DNA from: Phyllobacterium zundukense
Lineage (GTDB): Bacteria > Pseudomonadota > Alphaproteobacteria > Rhizobiales > Rhizobiaceae
Assembly (NCBI RefSeq): GCF_002764115.1
Contig: NZ_CP017940.1
Span: 1,028,501 to 1,092,500 of the forward strand
Direction of reading: 5' to 3'
Length of the DNA stretch: 64,000 nt
Part shown: piece after piece, positions 36,202 through 45,764 of the stretch
Layout: the number at the start of each line of letters is the position of its first letter
Position numbering within the stretch: position 1 is the first letter of the stretch
Made by a program: the position numbers and the translations under genes
Notes under the pieces: model-generated
What the model was told of the DNA's origin: nothing
Database searches by the model: none
Seen by the model: only the letters and a program-made list of their open reading frames with translations

Positions 36202-37749
36202 ATGGTTTTCAACACTGGTCGCCCTGTTCTCCGTTCCGCCACTGCGGCAATCGCGCTGATTGCACTGACCGCGACAAGCGCCTCTCCGGCGTTTGTAACC
36301 CTGGCCAGGGCTCAGACCCAGGGTGCTCCGGTTCCCAACAGTGAACAGCCAAGGGCGCAAGGACCCGCATCTGTGGCCGATCTTGCCGAAGGGCTGATCG
36401 ACGCCGTCGTCAATATTTCTACGTCGCAAACGGTCAAGGGACAGGATGGGGATTCGGGTCCCGTGCCGATGCCGAAAGTTCCGGAAGGCTCGCCCTTCCA
36501 GGAGTTCTTCGATGAATATTTCGGCAAGCAGAATCCCGGCCAGAATAATCCGTCCCACAAGGTTCAGTCGCTTGGCTCCGGCTTTGTGGTCGATGCCGAA
36601 CAGGGCATTATCGTTACCAATAATCACGTGATTGCCGATGCGGACGAGATCGAAGTCAATTTCAATGATGGCTCGAAACTGAAAGCTGAATTGATTGGCA
36701 AGGATACCAAGACTGACCTCGCCGTTCTCAAGGTCGACCCGAAGAAGCACAAGCTGGTTGCCGTCAAATTCGGCGATTCGTCCAAGACGCGGATCGGTGA
36801 CTGGGTCATGGCGATCGGCAATCCGTTTGGCTTTGGCGGCACGGTAACCGTTGGTATTGTCTCGGCGCGCAATCGAGATATCAATTCGGGTCCTTACGAC
36901 AATTTTATTCAGACCGATGCTGCGATCAATCGCGGCAATTCCGGCGGGCCGCTCTTCGATATGTACGGGCAGGTCATCGGTATCAATACGGCGATCATTT
37001 CGCCGACCGGCGGTTCGATCGGTATCGGTTTTGCCATTCCGGCGGAACTGGCTTCGGGCGTCATCGCGCAGCTGCGTGAGTTTGGCGAGACACGGCGCGG
37101 CTGGCTTGGCGTGCGCATTCAGCCCGTCACGGACGAGATTGCCGAAAGCCTGGGCATGCCGTCGAGCAAGGGCGCCCTGGTTGCTGGCATCATCGACGGT
37201 GGACCGGTGGCCAATGGCTCGATCATTGCAGGCGATGTGATCATTCGCTTCGATGGCAAGGCGGTCAACAACGTCAAGGATCTGCCGCGTGTCGTCGCCG
37301 AGAGCCCCGTGGGCAAAGAGGTCGATGTTGTCGTTATCCGCAAAGGCAAGGAGGAGACCGTGAAGGTCACGCTCGGCCGCCTGGAGGACAGCGAGCAACA
37401 GGCGAAGAAGGACGACCAGACCGGGCAGGGCGAGGACGGTGCGGTTCAGGATGTCGATGTGCTGGGCATGACGCTTGATAAGCTCGATGATGACAGCCGC
37501 AAATTATTCGGCATCTCAAAGGAAGTTCAGGGCGTTCTGGTCACCGAGGTCCAGAATGACTCGGTTGCTGCTAACAAGCGTATTCAGGCGGGCGATGTGA
37601 TCGTCGACATTGCGCAGGAAACGGTTTCAACGCCGGAAGATGTCGCGGCACGGATCGAGAAGCTTCGTGACGAGGGCCGCAAGAACGCCCTGCTCATGCT
37701 GGCGTCAAAGACCGGCGAACTACGCTTCGTCACGCTCCAGATGGATTGA
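36202..37749 (+). CDS. degP: Do-family periplasmic serine protease (DegP/MucD type)
   Basis: A 515-residue protein with a long signal peptide (cleavage near LARAQTQ, about residue 38), a trypsin-like domain and two PDZ domains (about 275-365 and 405-505). The triad is His142 in VTNNHVIAD, Asp172 in TDLAVLKV and Ser247 in GNSGGP. It degrades or refolds misfolded periplasmic proteins. The hflKC-DUF2065-Do order is conserved in alphaproteobacteria, which suggests envelope quality control as a joint task. Confidence 0.95.
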   Translation: MVFNTGRPVLRSATAAIALIALTATSASPAFVTLARAQTQGAPVPNSEQPRAQGPASVADLAEGLIDAVVNISTSQTVKGQDGDSGPVPMPKVPEGSPFQEFFDEYFGKQNPGQNNPSHKVQSLGSGFVVDAEQGIIVTNNHVIADADEIEVNFNDGSKLKAELIGKDTKTDLAVLKVDPKKHKLVAVKFGDSSKTRIGDWVMAIGNPFGFGGTVTVGIVSARNRDINSGPYDNFIQTDAAINRGNSGGPLFDMYGQVIGINTAIISPTGGSIGIGFAIPAELASGVIAQLREFGETRRGWLGVRIQPVTDEIAESLGMPSSKGALVAGIIDGGPVANGSIIAGDVIIRFDGKAVNNVKDLPRVVAESPVGKEVDVVVIRKGKEETVKVTLGRLEDSEQQAKKDDQTGQGEDGAVQDVDVLGMTLDKLDDDSRKLFGISKEVQGVLVTEVQNDSVAANKRIQAGDVIVDIAQETVSTPEDVAARIEKLRDEGRKNALLMLASKTGELRFVTLQMD

Positions 37750-37915
37750 TCGCGATATATGCAGACCGAAACGGTTTTGACGAGAATCTACGAATTTTGC
37801 ACAAACTTCGGCGAATCCCATACAAGAAATCGCGATTCTGGGACGATTTTTGCAACGTTCGCGTGAAAAATTGGTGTAGTGACGCGAAATTGCGCCGGAT
37901 CAGCCAAGGATTTAC

Positions 37916-38803
37916 TCAAACCACGAAATCGGTTTTCCGGTATCCCTGGATATAGAGAAGCGCGGTCAAATCGCCGTGGTCGATCCGCACCTTGGCCTGC
38001 GCTGCGACCGACGGTTTGGCATGCAGCGCCACGCCAGTGCCCGCCAGTTGCAGCATGCCGAGGTCGTTGGCCCCATCGCCGACAGCGATGGCTTCCTGTG
38101 GCGACAGACTGAAACGATCGCAGATCGAGCGTAGCGCGGCGACCTTGGCCTCGCGGCCGAGTATGGGTTCCTTCACTTCGCCGGTGAGTGTTTTTCCGTT
38201 ATCTATCAATATATTGGCGCTGTTCTCGTGAAAGCCGATCATGTCTGCGATACGTTGGGTGAAGACTGTAAATCCACCGGAGACGAGCGCGGTATAGGCG
38301 CCGTGTTTCTTCATCGTGCGCACAAGTTCAGGCCCGCCGGGCATCAAGGTGATGCGGCTCGCGATGACTTTGTCGATCACCGTATAGGGAAGGCCTTTCA
38401 GGAGAGCGACCCGTTCGCGCAAGGCGGGTTCGAAGGCGATTTCGCCATTCATCGCTCGTGCGGTGATTGCCGCGACCTTGTCGCGCAGACCCGCCTCTTC
38501 AGCCAGCTCATCGATACATTCTTGCTGAATCATGGTCGAATCCATGTCGGCGATCAGGATTTTCTTGCGCCTAGTATCTTGATTTTGCACGATAATATCA
38601 ATCGGTGCATCGTCGATTGCTCGCGTCAGCTCAGCATGGGTTTCGGCGGCGTCGACGCCATCCCTGAGGGCAACGTCACAGGCGATTCCATCTGCCAGCC
38701 AGTAAAGACCTGTTGCATTGACCGCCGCCGAGGCTTTAATCCCCAGCGAGGGTACAAGGCTTGAGGTGGCGGGATTGGCGATAAGCGTGGCCATCAAGGG
38801 CAT
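37916..38803 (-). CDS. serB: Phosphoserine phosphatase
   Basis: A 295-residue HAD-superfamily enzyme, the last step of serine synthesis, with an N-terminal ACT-like region. HAD motifs are [20 protein letters not shown] (the two catalytic Asp), VSGGFTVF and [11 protein letters not shown]. The start is [11 protein letters not shown] at 38803; the reading frame continues upstream but overlaps the divergent miaA and is not conserved-looking. It ends convergently with degP across a gap of about 165 bases with no clear terminator. Confidence 0.93.
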   Translation of the reverse strand: MPLMATLIANPATSSLVPSLGIKASAAVNATGLYWLADGIACDVALRDGVDAAETHAELTRAIDDAPIDIIVQNQDTRRKKILIADMDSTMIQQECIDELAEEAGLRDKVAAITARAMNGEIAFEPALRERVALLKGLPYTVIDKVIASRITLMPGGPELVRTMKKHGAYTALVSGGFTVFTQRIADMIGFHENSANILIDNGKTLTGEVKEPILGREAKVAALRSICDRFSLSPQEAIAVGDGANDLGMLQLAGTGVALHAKPSVAAQAKVRIDHGDLTALLYIQGYRKTDFVV

Positions 38804-38830
38804 GGGGCTATTTCCGATTGGACGGTTGAT

Positions 38831-39721
38831 GTGACAACAAGACAGACAATCCTGATAGCCGGACCAACGGCCAGCGGCAAGTCGGCGCTGGCGCTTCGTT
38901 TGGCCGAAGAAACCGGTGGGGTGATTATCAACACAGATTCCATGCAAGTCTATGATGTGTTGAACCTTTTGACGGCGCGCCCAGGGCCGGACGATCTGAA
39001 GATTACGCCGCACTATCTCTATGGCCATGTTTCGCCGGCCATAGCCTATTCAACAGGCCGGTGGCTCGCTGATGTTGAAAGTGTGTTGGACAGGCCGGAA
39101 CTAACTGAAAAAACTGTGATTTTTGTTGGTGGCACCGGGCTTTATTTTCGCGCGCTTCTGGGGGGACTTTCCGCCATGCCGGACATCCCGGCAAATGTGC
39201 GTGCCTACTGGCGCCAGCAGGACGCAGAGCAAGGGGCAGAAAAACTCCATGCTATACTTGCTGGGAAGGACTCCTTGGCTGCGTCAACGCTACGTCCGAC
39301 TGACAGCCAAAGAATCGTCCGGGCTCTGGAGGTCATCGATGCTTCGGGCCGTTCCATCATTGAATGGCAAAAGGAAACGGGCAGACCGCTGATTGATGCA
39401 TCGGTCGCGCGCAAGATCGTTATCGACCCTGATCGGCAATGGCTCGGCACGCGCATCGCAACGCGGTTCGAAATGATGATGAAGGGCGGAGCGATAGATG
39501 AAGTCAAGGCATTGTTATCGCTTGGTCTTTCTGGCGATCTTCCTGCCATGCGTGCCATTGGCGTGCGCGAGATCGCAGAAGTGCTTGCTGGCCGGCTCCG
39601 TACCGAAGAGGCAGCTGAGCTTGCGACAATTGCCACCAGGCAATACGCCAAGCGGCAAATGACCTGGTTCCGCAACCAGCTCAGCGACGGCGACGGTTGG
39701 GAGAGGCTGTCTTATCCGTGA
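38831..39721 (+). CDS. miaA: tRNA dimethylallyltransferase
   Basis: A 296-residue enzyme that adds a dimethylallyl group to A37 of tRNAs reading UNN codons. The P-loop GPTASGKS is at residues 11-18, and the [18 protein letters not shown] and [16 protein letters not shown] blocks are typical. It starts with GTG. The serB and miaA starts face away from each other with only 27 bases between, so their promoters must overlap. Confidence 0.95.
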   Translation: MTTRQTILIAGPTASGKSALALRLAEETGGVIINTDSMQVYDVLNLLTARPGPDDLKITPHYLYGHVSPAIAYSTGRWLADVESVLDRPELTEKTVIFVGGTGLYFRALLGGLSAMPDIPANVRAYWRQQDAEQGAEKLHAILAGKDSLAASTLRPTDSQRIVRALEVIDASGRSIIEWQKETGRPLIDASVARKIVIDPDRQWLGTRIATRFEMMMKGGAIDEVKALLSLGLSGDLPAMRAIGVREIAEVLAGRLRTEEAAELATIATRQYAKRQMTWFRNQLSDGDGWERLSYP

Positions 39722-39725
39722 GATA

Positions 39726-41609
39726 TCAGCTCTTGTCGTTGCGGAAAGTCCGAATGAGATCGCTGGCCCGGAACCGTTCAGTGCTTTCCGGTTGCGGTTT
39801 GGGCGCTTCTTCCTTTCGGATTGCCGCATCGATATTACGCCATTGCGATCTTACTGGCTCCTGAGGCAGCGGCGCGGATGGACGCTGATTTGCGATCGGA
39901 CTGCTAATGATGGTTTCGAAATTGTCGGCCGCGTCGTCGTTGCTGGTGCTTTCCGCTGCGTTGAGCTGGCGCATCCGCATCAGAATGGTGTCGAGAGATA
40001 TGTGGGAATCGCCGAGCCGTACTGACTGCTGAGTTCTTGCCATATGGGCGGCAGGGAGTTGGTCGGGAGCGATGGTCTCGAACATCATGCGCATCGGGGT
40101 CGGAACTGCTTCACCGAAGGCGATGGCTTCGCGGTTGGCTATAGATGACAGGAAACCTATCGTGCTTTGCGACGCGCCGGTAATGGCGCTGCGAATAATT
40201 TCCTGGTCGCGTTCGTTGCCCAAGCGCATGGCAAATACCGTACTGCACTGGGAGAGGATGGTTGAATCGAGCTCACCTGGCCGCTGTGTGATAACCGCGA
40301 GATATACCCCGTATTTGCGCCCTTCCTTGGCGATACGCGCAATAGCCTGCCGCGTCGGCCAAAACCCTGCATTGGCGTCAGCAGGGATGTAACGATGGGC
40401 CTCTTCGCAAACAACGAGCGTCGGCACCCGCCCATCGCTCGACACTGCGAGATCAAAGGCCATACGGCAAAGGACCGAAGCAACAGAATTGACCACTTCG
40501 GAAGGCAGTCCGGCCAGCTGGAAGACGCAAATCGGTCGATCATTTTTCGGTATGCGGAAAATGTGCCCAATGGTCTGGCGCATGGTATCGAGTGTCGTGG
40601 GCGCTGAAAACATGAAGCGATAGCGGGGATCGGCAACCAGCGCCTGCAATCTCTGTTTGAGCGCTTTCATTGTCGGGCGATCCGGTTTGCCGTCCAACTG
40701 CCCGATGCGCTCTTCAATCAGCTTAATGAGATCTGCCATCCGATACGGTGTCGGCGTGTCGGCGGTCATCGACGAATAGTCGCGGTCTTTCTTCAACAGA
40801 GAGGCGCTGGTCGTGGCCTCGGAACTTGCAAAACGCTCCCTGGCGAGCGGGATCAGGTCACGCAAAGCATCAACCTCTGCTGCAACCGTTGGCCTTCCAC
40901 GGAAGACGGCCTCAGCAAATTCTTCCAGCCTGAACAGCCAATAGGGTAATTCGAACGTATTGTAGTCGATCGAAATGGCGTGCTCAGGAAAGGCGCTGGC
41001 AAATTCATTGTGCGGATCGAGGATCAGGACTCGCAAATCCGGTCGTTCGCTGATGATCTTGCGCAAGAGCAGCGATACCGCACTCGATTTACCGACACCC
41101 GTGCTGCCAAGCACGGCAAAGTGCCGCGATACAAGACTGTCGATCGAGATCAGGGCAGGAATCTCGGCATTCTGCGACAGATGGCCGACCGAAACGGTGT
41201 TTTTGAGTGTTGTTGAATAAATCGTCGCCAGATCCGTGGTGCGAATGCGATGCGCTATCGCGCCCATATGCGGGTAGGTGGCGATACCCGAAGAAAACCG
41301 CAACGTGCCGTCCCTCTGCGTATTAACCTGCCCGACGAGCTCGACATGGATGTGGATGCTTTGGTCCGTTTCCTGCACCCACTGAGCATTGGGGACCTCG
41401 ACCTTGTAGACAAGACCAACAACACGGCTGGTAGCAACCTGAATGGAGATCAACTGGCCGACGGTCCAATAGTCGTCGGATGCTGTCGCGGAAGGGCCGG
41501 TTTCGGCGTGAATAACGGCCTTTTCGCCGTTGCATTCGATGACATACCCATCAGTCCGGTTTCGAACCAACGGCCTTGGCTGATCGGAGTGCAAGGCTTC
41601 AGAGCTCAT
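39726..41609 (-). CDS. HerA-like hexameric ATPase (DUF87)
   Basis: A 627-residue ATPase with an N-terminal HAS-barrel-like region, a Walker A GSTGVGKS at 168-175 and a Walker B around 400-410 (LVVCEEAHRYI), followed by AIARIAKEGRKYGVYLAVIT and SQCSTVFAMRLGN. This is the HerA/FtsK-clade DNA translocase type. No NurA nuclease or other partner gene is next to it; the neighbours are miaA and the ilv leader. The last 110 residues are low-complexity and probably flexible. Its function in bacteria of this group is not settled. Confidence 0.88.
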   Translation of the reverse strand: MSSEALHSDQPRPLVRNRTDGYVIECNGEKAVIHAETGPSATASDDYWTVGQLISIQVATSRVVGLVYKVEVPNAQWVQETDQSIHIHVELVGQVNTQRDGTLRFSSGIATYPHMGAIAHRIRTTDLATIYSTTLKNTVSVGHLSQNAEIPALISIDSLVSRHFAVLGSTGVGKSSAVSLLLRKIISERPDLRVLILDPHNEFASAFPEHAISIDYNTFELPYWLFRLEEFAEAVFRGRPTVAAEVDALRDLIPLARERFASSEATTSASLLKKDRDYSSMTADTPTPYRMADLIKLIEERIGQLDGKPDRPTMKALKQRLQALVADPRYRFMFSAPTTLDTMRQTIGHIFRIPKNDRPICVFQLAGLPSEVVNSVASVLCRMAFDLAVSSDGRVPTLVVCEEAHRYIPADANAGFWPTRQAIARIAKEGRKYGVYLAVITQRPGELDSTILSQCSTVFAMRLGNERDQEIIRSAITGASQSTIGFLSSIANREAIAFGEAVPTPMRMMFETIAPDQLPAAHMARTQQSVRLGDSHISLDTILMRMRQLNAAESTSNDDAADNFETIISSPIANQRPSAPLPQEPVRSQWRNIDAAIRKEEAPKPQPESTERFRASDLIRTFRNDKS

Positions 41610-41781
41610 TGGCGATATTCAATCCGGGAACCTGACGAAAATTCTATTACTAGGACTTGATCAGCCATCCTATGCGCAAGGCATTGAGAATATCTTAGCG
41701 CGGTCGTTCGCATTTGAGCGTTGTTTGCGTGCTGTTGCAGGCTTATTCGCAAAGCAAATTCATTTCACCTGCATTTTGCCG

Positions 41782-41810
41782 TTGACGGATAGAATTTGCC
41801 TAATTATCGT
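41782..41810 (+). promoter_or_regulatory. Promoter of the ilv leader
   Basis: TTGACG at 41782-41787 and TATCGT at 41805-41810 are 17 bases apart. Initiation about seven bases further falls at or next to the leader ATG at 41819, implying a leaderless leader-peptide message. Confidence 0.5.
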
Positions 41811-41818
41811 CCGCGACC

Positions 41819-41869
41819 ATGAAAACAGTTCTTATCGTCGTGGGATCGCGCATGGGCAGGGTGTTGTAA
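41819..41869 (+). CDS. ilvL: ilv leader peptide
   Basis: A 16-residue frame reading MKTVLIVVGSRMGRVL then TAA, just ahead of a terminator hairpin. Seven of the 16 residues are Val, Leu or Ile, the signature of attenuation by charged branched-chain tRNAs. There is no ribosome site before the ATG, in keeping with a leaderless transcript like that known for trpL in related rhizobia. Confidence 0.8.
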   Translation: MKTVLIVVGSRMGRVL

Positions 41870-41927
41870 GCACCCGGCGAAAGCTCCCATGCGCGAAAAA
41901 CAGGCTCCTTCGGGGGCCTTTTTATTT
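41846..41927 (+). promoter_or_regulatory. Transcription attenuator of the ilv operon
   Basis: TCGCGCATGGG at 41846-41856, inside the leader frame, pairs perfectly with CCCATGCGCGA at 41886-41896. A terminator stem, AGGCTCC at 41902-41908 with GGGGCCT at 41913-41919 (loop TTCG), is followed by TTTTATTTT. Ribosome stalling at scarce Val, Leu or Ile codons should disturb the first stem and allow read-through into ilvB. The exact antiterminator pairing is not evident by eye. Confidence 0.75.
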
Positions 41928-41996
41928 TCAACATCTCAGTTAAACGAAAACACCTTCTGAAGGGCCGAGCGCCACAGAATATACGGGAAGAGATCG

Positions 41997-43802
41997 ATGA
42001 CCGCAGAAAAACAGGATAGTGACAGCCATACATCGCAACGCCGTGAAATGACCGGCGCCGAAATGGTCGTGCAGGCCCTCATTGATCAGGGCGTTACGGA
42101 TATTTTCGGCTACCCGGGCGGTGCTGTCCTTCCGATTTACGATGAGCTCTTCCAGCAGGACAAGATCAATCACGTCCTGGTTCGGCACGAACAGGGCGCC
42201 GGCCATGCTGCCGAAGGCTATGCCCGTTCGACCGGCAAGGTTGGTGTCATGCTGGTGACGTCGGGTCCTGGTGCGACGAATGCTGTAACGCCACTTCAGG
42301 ATGCGCTGATGGATTCCATCCCACTGGTCTGCATCAGTGGGCAGGTTCCAACCAGCCTGATCGGTTCGGACGCTTTCCAGGAATGCGATACCGTCGGCAT
42401 TACCCGCCCTTGCACCAAGCACAATTGGCTGGTGAAAGACGTCAATGATCTGGCGCGCGTTCTGCACGAAGCGTTCCATGTAGCAAAAACCGGTCGTCCC
42501 GGACCCGTGCTCGTTGACGTCCCCAAGGACGTTCAATTTGCAACCGGCATGTACACACCGCCTGAAACCTCGCCGCGCACGAGCTATAACCCCAAGATTC
42601 AGGGAGATATCGAGGCGATCAAGCAGGCGGTTGCGCTGCTCGTATCGGCAAAGCGTCCCGTTATCTATTCCGGCGGTGGTGTTATCAATTCCGGCAACGA
42701 AGCCAGCAAGCTGTTGCGTGAATTGGTGGAGCTCACCAATTTCCCGATCACCTCTACGCTGATGGGCCTCGGCGCCTATCCGGCATCGGGCAAGAATTGG
42801 CTCGGCATGCTTGGCATGCACGGAACCTATGAAGCCAATATGACAATGCATGATTGCGACGTCATGTTGAACATCGGTGCGCGCTTCGATGATCGTATTA
42901 CCGGCCGTATCAGTGGTTTTTCGCCGAATTCGAAGAAAATTCATGTCGATATCGATCCATCCTCGATTAACAAGGCGGTTCGTGTCGATGTTCCTGTCAT
43001 TGGCGATGTTGCGAATGTACTCGAAGACATGGTGCGGCTGCTGCGGGCTTCTTCAGTCCAGCCCGACAAGAAGGCGATAGGCGAATGGTGGTCGCAGATC
43101 GATAGATGGCGGTCGCGCAAGTCCTTGTCCTATACACGCAACAAGGACGTGATCATGCCGCAATATGCGCTGGAACGTCTCTATGCCCTGACGAAGGATC
43201 GTGACACCTACATCACGACCGAAGTCGGCCAGCATCAGATGTGGGCGGCGCAGTTTTACGGTTTCGAGAAGCCCAATCGCTGGATGACATCGGGCGGCCT
43301 TGGCACGATGGGCTACGGTCTGCCGGCAGCGCTGGGTGTGCAGATTGCCCATCCGAATTCGCTGGTCATCGACATTGCGGGTGACGCTTCTGTACAGATG
43401 ACCATGCAGGAGATGAGTGCGGCGGTTCAATATGAGGCGCCGATCAAGATTTTCATCCTGAACAACCAGTATATGGGAATGGTGCGCCAGTGGCAGCAAT
43501 TGCTGCATGGCAACCGTCTCTCGCATTCCTATACGGAAGCCTTGCCGGACTTCGTCAAGCTGGCGGAGGCTTATGGTGGGCATGGGATCCGCTGTGAGAA
43601 GCCGGGTGATCTCGATGATGCGATCCAGGAGATGATCGACGTCAAGAAGCCGGTTTTGTTCGATTGCCGCGTTGCCAATCTGGCAAACTGCTTCCCGATG
43701 ATCCCTTCCGGCAAGGCACACAATGAAATGCTTTTGCCCGATGAGGCAACGGATGAAGCGGTCGCCAATGCCATCGATGCCAAGGGCAGGCAGCTCGTTT
43801 AA
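41997..43802 (+). CDS. ilvB: Acetolactate synthase large subunit
   Basis: A 601-residue TPP enzyme for the first common step of Val, Leu and Ile synthesis. The catalytic Glu65 lies in VRHEQGAGHAAEGYAR, the TPP-binding motif starts at IAGDASVQMTMQEMS and ends at NN in IFILNNQYMGMVRQWQQ. A GGGAAGAGATCG site precedes the ATG. The name ilvI would serve as well. The small subunit follows after 22 bases. Confidence 0.97.
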   Translation: MTAEKQDSDSHTSQRREMTGAEMVVQALIDQGVTDIFGYPGGAVLPIYDELFQQDKINHVLVRHEQGAGHAAEGYARSTGKVGVMLVTSGPGATNAVTPLQDALMDSIPLVCISGQVPTSLIGSDAFQECDTVGITRPCTKHNWLVKDVNDLARVLHEAFHVAKTGRPGPVLVDVPKDVQFATGMYTPPETSPRTSYNPKIQGDIEAIKQAVALLVSAKRPVIYSGGGVINSGNEASKLLRELVELTNFPITSTLMGLGAYPASGKNWLGMLGMHGTYEANMTMHDCDVMLNIGARFDDRITGRISGFSPNSKKIHVDIDPSSINKAVRVDVPVIGDVANVLEDMVRLLRASSVQPDKKAIGEWWSQIDRWRSRKSLSYTRNKDVIMPQYALERLYALTKDRDTYITTEVGQHQMWAAQFYGFEKPNRWMTSGGLGTMGYGLPAALGVQIAHPNSLVIDIAGDASVQMTMQEMSAAVQYEAPIKIFILNNQYMGMVRQWQQLLHGNRLSHSYTEALPDFVKLAEAYGGHGIRCEKPGDLDDAIQEMIDVKKPVLFDCRVANLANCFPMIPSGKAHNEMLLPDEATDEAVANAIDAKGRQLV

Positions 43803-43824
43803 GGTACCGGAGAGGATAAACAAC

Positions 43825-44397
43825 ATGAACGCTCAAAACCTGGCCTCCGGCTCGGCATATTTCATCGCCAAGGAGACCGAACTACCGGTCACCACGGTTC
43901 TATCGGTCCTTGTCGACAACGAACCGGGCGTCCTTGCCCGTGTTATCGGACTGTTCTCCGGCCGCGGCTATAATATTGAAAGCCTTACGGTTTCGGAAAC
44001 CGAGCACGAACAGCATCTGTCGCGCATCACCATTGTGACGCGCGGCACGCCGCACGTCCTCGACCAGATCCGCCACCAGTTGGAACGCATCGTTCCGGTC
44101 CATCGCGTGGTGGATTTGTCGGTGCGTGCCGACGAACTCGGTCAGAGCGGACCCATCCAGCGCGAACTGGCATTGGTCAAGGTCGCCGGTCTTGGCGAAC
44201 ATCGCAACGAGGCGTTACGTCTCGCCGATGCGTTTCACGCCAAAGTTACGGATGCAACGACCGAGCATTTCATTTTCGAGATCACCGGCAAGGGCTCGAA
44301 GATTGACCAGTTCATCGCCATCATGAAACCGCTCGGTCTTGTTGAGATCTGCCGGACCGGCGTTGCCGCAATGAACCGCGGCCCATTGGGCATGTAG
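43825..44397 (+). CDS. ilvH: Acetolactate synthase small (regulatory) subunit
   Basis: A 190-residue regulatory subunit with an N-terminal ACT domain (TTVLSVLVDNEPGVLARVIG, then FSGRGYNIESLTVSETE) that binds valine for feedback control, and a second regulatory domain (ELALVKVAGLGEHRNEALRL). The ATG at 43825 follows GGAGAGGATAAACAAC. A hairpin without a T run lies 24 bases after the stop. Confidence 0.96.
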   Translation: MNAQNLASGSAYFIAKETELPVTTVLSVLVDNEPGVLARVIGLFSGRGYNIESLTVSETEHEQHLSRITIVTRGTPHVLDQIRHQLERIVPVHRVVDLSVRADELGQSGPIQRELALVKVAGLGEHRNEALRLADAFHAKVTDATTEHFIFEITGKGSKIDQFIAIMKPLGLVEICRTGVAAMNRGPLGM

Positions 44398-44420
44398 TGG
44401 GGCTCCCGTCTGAAATCTCA

Positions 44421-44444
44421 TCAGGGATGCAATTGTATCCCTGA
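44421..44444 (+). terminator. Hairpin after ilvH
   Basis: TCAGGGAT at 44421-44428 pairs exactly with ATCCCTGA at 44437-44444. It lacks a T tract, so termination is likely but weak. Confidence 0.45.
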
Positions 44445-44512
44445 CAAGATTGTCATTGAGCCAAATCGCATCCGATCCTAGCGTTCCGCCATCCATCAGG
44501 TTTGATTTGACA

Positions 44513-45106
44513 ATGACGCTCGAGATTTTTCTGACACTGCTTGTCTTCGCTTTCGTGACCTCGATCACGCCGGGGCCGAACAACTTCATGCTCCTGGCTT
44601 CGGGGGTCAATTTCGGCTTCAAGCGCACGATCCCGCATATGTTCGGGATTGGCAGCGGGTTCTTCTCCCTGCTGCTGGGTGTTGGGCTGGGGCTGGGTGC
44701 TCTGATCCAGACGTTTCCGCTCTTCTACACCATTCTCAAGTTTGCGGGCGGCGCGTACCTCATTTACCTCGCCTACAAAATCGCGATGTCCCGTTCGCTC
44801 AATGCCGTCGACGGCAAGGCCCGGCCAATGACGTTCATGGAGGCAGCTGCGTTCCAATGGATCAATCCCAAGGCGTGGGTCATGGCCATCACCGCGATGG
44901 CCACCTACACCTCGCCTGACGCCTATTTCGCGACCGTCTTGATCGTCGGCATTGCCTTTGCCCTCGTCAATATACCGTCGGTGTCAAGCTGGGCCGCTTT
45001 TGGCCAGATGATGCGAGGCTGGCTCGCCGACCCGGTGCGCCTCAAATGGTTCAACATCACCATGGCGATCCTGCTTGTCGCCAGCCTGTGGCCGATGCTG
45101 AAGTGA
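44513..45106 (+). CDS. LysE family transporter
   Basis: A 197-residue inner membrane protein with six hydrophobic segments. The start FAFVTSITPGPNNFMLLASG is the LysE/RhtB signature, and FQWINPKAWVMAITAMATYT is the conserved NPK motif. The family exports amino acids. The ATG at 44513 was chosen because the 21 residues before it are polar and have no ribosome site. It stands 37 bases before the nitrile hydratase genes, possibly in one operon. Confidence 0.9.
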   Translation: MTLEIFLTLLVFAFVTSITPGPNNFMLLASGVNFGFKRTIPHMFGIGSGFFSLLLGVGLGLGALIQTFPLFYTILKFAGGAYLIYLAYKIAMSRSLNAVDGKARPMTFMEAAAFQWINPKAWVMAITAMATYTSPDAYFATVLIVGIAFALVNIPSVSSWAAFGQMMRGWLADPVRLKWFNITMAILLVASLWPMLK

Positions 45107-45143
45107 GCTTGCACCCGGAAGAAGACGCGCATAAGATTTTCCC

Positions 45144-45764
45144 ATGCCACACGACCACGATGACCACCACCACGATAATGAACTCGATCCCATGGCCGCG
45201 CGGGTGCGGGCGCTGGAGACGATCCTGACCCAAAAGGGTCTTATCGATCCATTGGCCATCGATGCGATCGTCGAGACCTATGAAACGAAGGTCGGGCCGC
45301 GCAATGGAGCCAGGGTCGTGGCGAAAGCCTGGATTGATCTTGAGTACGCCGAATGGCTGAAGCGCGATGCGACAGCAGCGATCGCCTCGCTTAGCATTAC
45401 CGGGCGGCAGGGCGAGCACATGCAGGCGGTGTTCAACACTGCGGATACACATAACCTCGTCGTGTGCACCCTATGCTCGTGTTATCCGTGGTCTGTACTT
45501 GGTCTGCCGCCGGTTTGGTATAAATCGCCGCCATATCGTTCGAAGGCAGTCATTGATCCGCGTGGCGTGCTGGCTGAGTTCGATGTTGTCATTCCCGAAA
45601 CCACCAACATCCGTGTGTGGGATTCGACCGCAGAACTGCGATATCTCGTCGTGCCGCTGCGGCCAGCGGGCACAGAAGGGCTTAGCGAAGACCAGTTGGC
45701 CGATCTTGTCACTCGCGATTCCATGATCGGAACCGGGCTGGCACTTGCGCCGGAGGCTGCATGA
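45144..45764 (+). CDS. nthA: Nitrile hydratase alpha subunit, cobalt type
   Basis: A 206-residue metal-binding subunit of the enzyme that hydrates nitriles to amides. The metal site is Cys108-Thr-Leu-Cys111-Ser-Cys113; Thr rather than Ser at the second position indicates the cobalt form. The N-terminus carries five His in the first ten residues ([10 protein letters not shown]), possibly a metal-loading segment. The beta subunit overlaps by four bases. The natural nitrile is unknown, and no amidase gene is adjacent. Confidence 0.95.
   Translation: MPHDHDDHHHDNELDPMAARVRALETILTQKGLIDPLAIDAIVETYETKVGPRNGARVVAKAWIDLEYAEWLKRDATAAIASLSITGRQGEHMQAVFNTADTHNLVVCTLCSCYPWSVLGLPPVWYKSPPYRSKAVIDPRGVLAEFDVVIPETTNIRVWDSTAELRYLVVPLRPAGTEGLSEDQLADLVTRDSMIGTGLALAPEAA

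Noticed and set aside
36148..37398. Minus-strand open frame of 416 residues across degP
   Set aside because: Antisense to a protease with a full catalytic triad and PDZ domains.
37750..37915. Possible terminator between degP and serB
   Set aside because: Only short palindromes such as AATCGCGATT and a short T run were seen, with no convincing stem.
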